A DNA stretch of 64,000 nucleotides, from NCBI RefSeq assembly GCF_012273895.1, contig NC_052122.1:8804001-8868000 (forward strand). Reading direction: 5' to 3'. The notes under the pieces were generated by a model. That model did no database searches, was not told where the DNA came from, and was given only the letters and a program-made list of their open reading frames with translations. The translations under genes and the position numbers were made by a program. This stretch comes from Zerene cesonia (lineage: Eukaryota > Arthropoda > Insecta > Lepidoptera > Pieridae). Below are positions 57,721 to 64,000 of this stretch, one piece after another. Numbering within the stretch: position 1 is the first letter of the stretch; the number at the start of each line of letters is the position of its first letter.

Positions 57721-60700
57721 GAGAAACTGCAAATAGTAGTAATTAATTAATGTTCTCCTATTATCGCTTAGTTAAAAATCACACGATTATTAGGTGTTCA
57801 TTGTTTAACAGAATAACGTTTTTTTGTAACAGTAAATGTTGCAACGTTACACATTAAATGCAAGCTTGCAGTACTTTTACCCATATTGATAAGGTCAACG
57901 ATGTTTTTATTCGAAGAGGAAATTATAAAAACTGCCCCAGAGGTATTCGATATGACTTGATCTATTTAAATGGCGTAAGTTAGTTATAGTCTTGTATCCT
58001 GTTATAGCAGTTAACTGAAGGTTGTTATTCAATATTTGTGTAGATATTATAGGTTGCGAATGCACCACGATAGCAAATACTTTAATATATAGATATTAAT
58101 ATTCATGTAGGATGCATTTGCATTAAATAATTATTGGGCGTAATTACTTTTGTAATAATAAACTCACGCTGACGTATTGCGCTGAGGTATGTATAGGATG
58201 TTATTTTTTAAATTCAGCGCAGTGTTAAATCCAGGTAAGTCATTATATAAAGGGGGATTTCACACGTCTGAGCGTTCACTTGCCCTAATCCAGGTGTTAC
58301 CGTTCAGCCCCTATGACGAACAGATTCACGTCCTTTCCAGCTTACACCTCTCGATTTCTAGATATTCTATTTGTTTTAAATAATGTTTGGTTTAAGATGG
58401 GAGTTGAGGACTATTTTAACTCGCTATCTACTAAATATGTCTAATGTTACAATTGTTAACTAATTCTCATACATTATTTTAACGTGCATATCTTTAATTG
58501 CTAACAATTGACGATTTGAGCGGGCTTTTTGCGCGCATAAATACAGTTTTGTACAAAATTAATGGCCACGTGATTGTAGATTGAACAAATTATGATATAA
58601 TTAAATTTAATTGCAATTAACAAAGTGCAGGATCGAGAATCACTCTCATGCATGGCGTGGAAGCCAACACACCGTGACGCTGTTCTCTTATCAACAATTT
58701 AATCACTTTGTCATAGTTTTTGTTTGTATGTAGCATGTTATATCCATAGGTTTATCTACACAAAGTTCATCTATGTTTCTCCCATGGCAAATATCTAACT
58801 GAGCTCTGTAACAAAAACATTATTAATTAGCTCTGATTTTAATGTATTGGTCTTTGTTATACTTACATTAATAATGCAAATGATATTGCGTGTTAATTCA
58901 TTATTCTTGTACTGAAATGGACGTTTCTGATTTCCCTCCATTTTAATAAACAAATCAATCAATTATAAATTGAATGCCGTGTTACACAAAGAAAAAGTGT
59001 AATTAAATCGAGGTACCTACTTCGTTTAGCACTGCTTTTGATTTAGATTTTAGTTGTAATAAATAAAAATATTATTATAGTGCAATATTTCAATCGTCTT
59101 GCAAATTATATTATGATATCACTACATACTATCGCTTAATTGAATATTGTCATTTTAATTCAAGTCTGTAGTAAAAATGATGCCGCAACTATATTACTTA
59201 TAATTACAATAACACATTTCATGATTCACTAGATATTCTATACACACAACTAGATATTCTATAAAAATAATAAAAAACAACAAACTTAAGACAAAGAAAG
59301 CAAGTTACCCACCTTGTGTCTATCTACCAAATAAATTCTTGCACAATGTAATTTAAAATGTAATTTAATCCCTCGGAAAAAGTTGATAACGCTTTGGTGA
59401 CACAGGTTGCTTGATTCATCTTGTCTTTGAGCACATTAGTCGAATTACTATTCTACAAAATCCACCTTACTGTACATTTTTAAGACGCCAGGCAAAAAAC
59501 ATTAGATAGGTACCTGCTATGTCGTCACTCGTCAACATGTCACCAATATTTTTTGCTCGCCTGATGTCTTTAACAAAATCGATGTCATTGGGTCCGATTT
59601 CTCTTAGATTAAAGTTTTTACATTATTTAACAAATAGATACTCTCGAATATTCAGATACATGGTTTAACACTTAAAAGGGCTTAACGACTTTAACACATC
59701 CTGCGGGTTACGATAAAAAAAGGAAAAGGAGAATACTTCTTGTGTTTGTTTTTTAAAAGATGTCTGCAAGAGATAAGATGGAGCGGCACTTTAATCCTGC
59801 ACCGTCCGATATTTGAAAAGGATGCGATGACAACTTTTTTTTGTTTTAATTTTTTTTATCTAATAAATACACTAATGTGTGTAACTAATACTCGCGTAAA
59901 ACAGATCTGGTTGACAATAGTATATCATTAATATTCATTTTTTATTCATTTTTCTTGGATAAAGTTATCTTGTTATATAATTCTATAACACTGGTCATAA
60001 ATAGGTATCTATATAAATATGTGTTCTTGGTTGACAATCCAATTCTTTGTCTCGTCTCTCCTGTATGTATAAATATAGACACGGTAATTACAAAGTTTAA
60101 TATTTCTTATACAAGTTGAAAGTTGACCCAACTAAGTCTTTTACAAAACCTTATAACTACATATACCAGTATCCAGGACAAACAGAAAAAAATGCCAGTT
60201 ACCAATCATGTACTATCATTTCAAATCAAATCTAAAAAACGAAACAAATAGGCTCACAGATTTACAAAAACCCATGCTAGCTAACCATTTATTAGTTTGT
60301 AGAGGACATTATCAAATCGTTTTGCTGCTCCAACAATTAATGCTTTGGCCCTGATAAAGCGGGCAGTCACTCATCGATGCACTAGACACCCACTTAGAAT
60401 CGTATAAACTACTCCCGAGTGATATATCGTTTCGAGATAAAATTTACTTATTGTTTTCATAAACACTATTCAAATCAATTGCTTACATTTAGGTGTTCGT
60501 TACTTTTGTTTGTGACATACAATGTTAATTGTGTGGTGTTGTTTAGTAGCGATGAAGAAAATTATTCAATTTCGTATAAGGTAACCGAATTAATCATATA
60601 AAACTGTATTTTGTATAAGGAGGTATTATAGACGAAATTACTCGGTACGGAACAGTAGATATAATTGCACTATTAATTATAAATTGAATATATTATATTT
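57721..60700. other. AT-rich intron DNA, nothing recognised
   Basis: No supported gene, RNA or named repeat. The stretch 58140-58380 is a little more complex than the rest. Confidence 0.45.
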
Positions 60701-62373
60701 AAAGCAAGAAATATTTCGGAATATGACGTCATATTGCAAAAACGTTGACAAGATGTCGATGGGTCTTGCACAAATGGTTTCATAAGTGGCCGTTTCCGCA
60801 AGCGTCTCTCGAGACCTGGTGATGATAATCACATGTGATGAGTATAAGACCTTTGAGTGTCAAGTACCTGTAAACATGGGTTTGTAAAGGAAAAACATTT
60901 TATTACAAACTAAGATTCGTGACGATGTTTTACAGTCATGACTGGGATAAGTGAATGTATGCCAAGCTTACACCAACCATGCCTTTTTATAAATTATAAC
61001 TATGTACTTATCCATACGTATGTATTTTCTAGTACAAGTCTGTCTACATGAATAAATCAAACATTATGTTATCCTGATATTTCGTCGTTTCATTCAACCA
61101 ACATTCGTATCATTTGAACGGATTGAATCCCTTTTAAGCACCGGCGTCAATTTCAGTGGGTGATACGGTACACGCCATTTTGATCCCTATTGCAATGTAC
61201 ATTAGGTTAGGTGAACAACGGCACAACAATGATACCTATAGCCCTGGAACCTGCGGTGTAGGTAGTGTTGCGAGTAAGGATTAAATAACTATGCAGGGTA
61301 TGTAATGTACGTAATGCAGGGATTCGACATTTAACGGCTTCGGGATTACCTCGATAATACCCTCGGCACAATAAATGTTTTCAGGCGCGGTGGCAAGCGT
61401 TGCCTCGCGATAGGTCGAAATTTTCGAACAGCCATGTAAAATGGCGTAAGCGTTTAGGGTGGAAACCCTATTTCTTCTAGGTCACAGCTTCGTGGCTGGT
61501 CGGCAACCGCGTCGTGACAGCTACGGTACTATCGCAGTTCGCAACTGTCTTACGCAAGTAAAGGTTAAAAACGACACATTTACAAGCGAAATGTTTAACG
61601 CCGTACAGAAAATGTCAGAGAACGTTATCACAATGCGAGAGATCTTTACTTAAATATAATTTATTTCGTCCGGAAATATCCTATAATAACACGTAAAGGA
61701 CACAAAGCGAGTATTCTTATTTTCTTTCAACTGACGGGTCGTATCATAAGCGGGTGGCATTTCTCGGTTTTTAATCCTATTGAGAGCAGCATTTGTTAGG
61801 TCACCGGGACCATTTTTCATTCGAATGACAAATATTTAGAAAGTTATTTATCCACGTATGAATCCGCAACGCTCAATCGGAAAGGACGTTAAGGGATGGA
61901 TCGCGAGTTTCCTTTGTTCGCTTTCAACGATTCAATATTTACTCTACGTCCGCGCAATCGATTCAGGTAGTCCGGTAGATAATTCCATTATGACAATAAT
62001 GTGTTCTGCCCGAACCCATTGTAATCGTATTCAAAATTTATCAATCGCATCGCATTAGCGTCAAGACGACGCATAATCTAATTCGCACAATGCGTTGAAA
62101 GGGTTTCGCGAGCGTGTCCGATTTGCGTACCGTCGACTGATGAGGCAGCGGCTACGCCCAGGGTGCACCCCTTGCAATCGTTAAATCCTCATCTATAACC
62201 CATTTTTTCGCGCTCGTATTTCAATATGCGTCAAGACTGATGGATAACTACGCGAGCATGCAACGCGACAGTGCTGTGCGAGGAGGCCTCCGTTATTTTG
62301 TGTGTATGTGTGTTATTGCAAACGCGAATGTGGAAACTCGCCATAAAGGCATTTCAAAATTTACAACTTACAG
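60701..62373. promoter_or_regulatory. Candidate regulatory block upstream of exon 2
   Basis: About 1.7 kb of mostly unique, CpG-containing sequence without recognised repeats, most distinct at 61120-61660 and 61730-62330. It includes ATATGACGTCATAT, a 14-bp palindrome at 60721-60734 with a CRE-type core. It could be an enhancer or an alternative promoter with first exon for exon 2. Short open frames inside are not convincing as exons. Confidence 0.35.
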
Positions 62374-62697
62374 AGCACCATATCGACAGCCTCCAACAGT
62401 CCGCCGCCGGCGCAGGCGGGGATGAGCGGAGGGGCGGGGGGCGGCACGGCTCGGCCTAGCTCGCCTGCCGCCACCACCACGCGATGCTGTGATACAGGCC
62501 GGCCTATCTTCCAGGACCCGATCACGGGTCAGACCGTCTGCTCTTGTCAGTACGAGTTCCTCAACTACCAGCGCTTGGCGTCTGGCGTGCCGCTGTCCAT
62601 GTATAGCGCGCCGTACCCTGATGCGGCCGCCGCAGCGGGCATGGCTGCCTACTTCCCAGCGCTGGCTGCGGACCAACCGCCCTTTTATGCGAACACA
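62374..62697 (+). CDS. mirr: Iroquois-class homeobox gene, coding exon 2 (mirror-like)
   Basis: The exon adds residues 15-122. It starts after acceptor TTACAACTTACAG and ends before donor GTAAGT, both phase 0. Residues 15-50 are a Ser/Pro/Gly/Ala-rich linker. Residues 52-75 (CCDTGRPIF, then Q-DPITGQTVCSCQYE) are the N-terminal signature of Iroquois proteins, with conserved Cys 52, 53, 70 and 72. LNYQRLA (77-83), GVPLSMYSAPY (85-95), a short Ala run and ADQPPFYAN (113-121) point to mirror rather than araucan/caupolican, from memory of fly sequences. Iroquois proteins are nuclear TALE-homeodomain transcription factors that pattern body wall, eye and wing. The homeodomain and Iro box must lie in later exons beyond the window. 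Of nearby AG acceptors (62389, 62399) only this one keeps the frame with exon 1. Confidence 0.92.
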
Positions 62698-64000
62698 GTA
62701 AGTATCGCCTATCCACAATTTGTCATCCAGTTTTTAGGACATTCCATGTAAAATTCTGCTAAAGTTCTTACATAAAACACATGTTACGTTCGCATTACCG
62801 TAAACCGTGTACGTTTAATTCGTGTGATATAATACGAGATCAATTTGGCTTATAACAATAAATAAATCAATATTTAAAAGTAGTAGTAACATATTCTTCG
62901 TGGCCGATTGAAATCATTATATCAATATACACAAACAATAAACGTAATTCGATACAAACACAAATATATGCATAAACATTAAATACACAAGGTAATATAA
63001 ACGCTAAAACCTTATTATTTATTAGGTGTAATCTCTATAATTTAGACAATTTTGAATAGTAGTTTACGAATAGTAAAGTTTATTTTGTTCACAACCTCCG
63101 GGACTGACAAATCAAACTTTTACACACAGAACTGTCCCACAATGTAATAAGTAATTACACATAAATATTTTCAACCTCATACCTAAACAAATAAGTGACC
63201 CAGCCCGCGGAAGAATAATATTTGACCCACATTCCATAGATTTAATTGAATTCCGCGTCAATCAACGTGCTAAACTAATTATGTATTCTGATCAATTTAT
63301 ATGAAATGATTCGTGTTAAGGTGTTATGCTTTTATGTATGTCAAAATGTTGAAATTGTATAATGTGTACATACAGAACATCCTACTAATATTATAAATGC
63401 GAAAGTGTATACGTTTGTTGCTCTTTCACGCAAAAACTACTGAACCGATTGCAATGAAATTTGGTACGTAGACAGCTGGACAACTGGAATAACATATAGG
63501 TAACTTTTATCCCGATATTCCTACGAGATACGGACTTACGCGGGTGAAATCGCGGAGCGCAGCTAGTATTATATGTACTTATTGACACAAATTTCTAACG
63601 ATACATTTTAAACATCCGCCGTGAAATTAACATCGATGAATTATTGATAAAAAAAATCGTCTGTTATTTCATTTCGAACCCGTACATGATGTGATTTTGA
63701 AAAATTTAAAAAGTGTCACAACCTACAAAATAACGCTAAAATTTGTAAGCTGCCATCATATTAAATATATCTATTTATACTATGTATATATTATACTATC
63801 GTATCTATTCACTGTTCTCCAATGAAAATAGTAAATTTTGGCAATCTGTGTGTATGAAATAATTTAAACATATAGTTGTATGAGTGCAATAAATCCGACA
63901 TTCACAATAGTTTCTAGTTTCTACGTCACTTGAAGCAAGATAAAAAAACACGATTTACAAACGTGTTCGCTCATAGTATGCCGTTGATCTTTATCTGACA
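62698..64000 (+). other. mirr: Start of intron 2
   Basis: It begins with the consensus donor GTAAGT. The remainder is AT-rich and contains one Helitron-like copy. No homeodomain-coding sequence (such as the KNATRE or WFANARRR region) occurs on either strand before the window ends. Confidence 0.7.
63380..63566 (+). mobile_element. Intact-looking Helitron-like element, 187 bp
   Basis: It runs from TCCTACTAATATTATAAATG, after an A, to GCGGAGCGCAGCTAG, before a T. Order inside: GCTCTTTCACGCAAAAACTA, CTGAACCGATTGCAATGAAA, GTACGTAGACAGCTGGACAA, CCCGATATTCCTACGAGATA and GGACTTACGCGG. Both termini are intact. It is the reference copy for this family here and has no coding capacity. Confidence 0.7.

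Larger units (their letters stand above)
46347..62373 (+). other. mirr: Intron 1 of the Iroquois gene (~16 kb)
   Basis: Donor GTAACG at 46347 and acceptor TTACAACTTACAG ending at 62373; both sides are phase 0. The intron is AT-rich, with few recognised repeats before 49.9 kb and after 55.6 kb. Between them lie a SINE (49966), tandem hairpins (52 kb) and a cluster of one SINE and two Helitron-like copies (54.8-55.6 kb). Large first introns of Iroquois genes commonly hold enhancers. Confidence 0.65.

Noticed and set aside
62368..62718. 116-codon minus-strand frame over exon 2
   Set aside because: Shadow of the GC-rich coding exon on the plus strand, which carries the conserved Iroquois motif.
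62698..64000. Homeodomain exon of the Iroquois gene
   Set aside because: I looked for the conserved homeodomain words on both strands and found none; those exons must lie beyond the window.

Overview
The window looks like nuclear DNA from a lepidopteran insect, probably a butterfly. It is AT-rich, has no bacterial-style gene packing, and carries short interspersed repeats I recognise from lepidopteran genomes: a Metulj-like SINE, a tRNA-derived SINE ending in a GAT run, and several short TC...CTAG elements. Family names come from memory; no database was searched.

Only one protein-coding gene can be supported: the 5' part of an Iroquois-class (TALE) homeobox gene on the + strand, most like mirror (mirr). 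Coding exon 1 (46305-46346, 14 codons) sits below a GC-rich promoter/5'UTR island. Coding exon 2 (62374-62697, 108 codons) lies about 16 kb downstream. The exons join in phase 0 and give residues 1-122, including the conserved N-terminal block with CCDTGRPIF and CSCQYE. The homeodomain exons are beyond the right edge.

Layout. 1-9.5 kb: AT-rich DNA with few recognisable repeats, one old 183-bp tandem duplication and a higher-complexity block at 7.06-8.14 kb. 9.5-17 kb: short mobile elements. 17.6-18.7 kb: compositionally distinct, GC-rich non-coding block. 21.8-38.6 kb: dense SINEs, Helitron-like elements, a dead RTE-type reverse-transcriptase fragment and a 9-bp minisatellite joined to a Helitron-like 5' end. 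38.6-44 kb: AT-rich, with one foldback and a few repeats. 44.8-46.3 kb: promoter-proximal region. 46.3-62.4 kb: intron 1, with few repeats at either end, two tandem hairpins near 52 kb and a repeat cluster at 54.8-55.6 kb. 62.7-64 kb: start of intron 2 with a fresh-looking Helitron-like copy.

A long gene-free flank beside an Iroquois gene is what is expected of a developmental regulatory domain, so repeat-poor, high-complexity blocks are listed as low-confidence candidate cis-regulatory DNA. No functional RNA gene, CRISPR array, operon or intact transposon gene was found. No undescribed biological system can be demonstrated; the most unusual structure is the minisatellite whose 9-bp unit begins and ends with the termini of the adjoining Helitron-like element.
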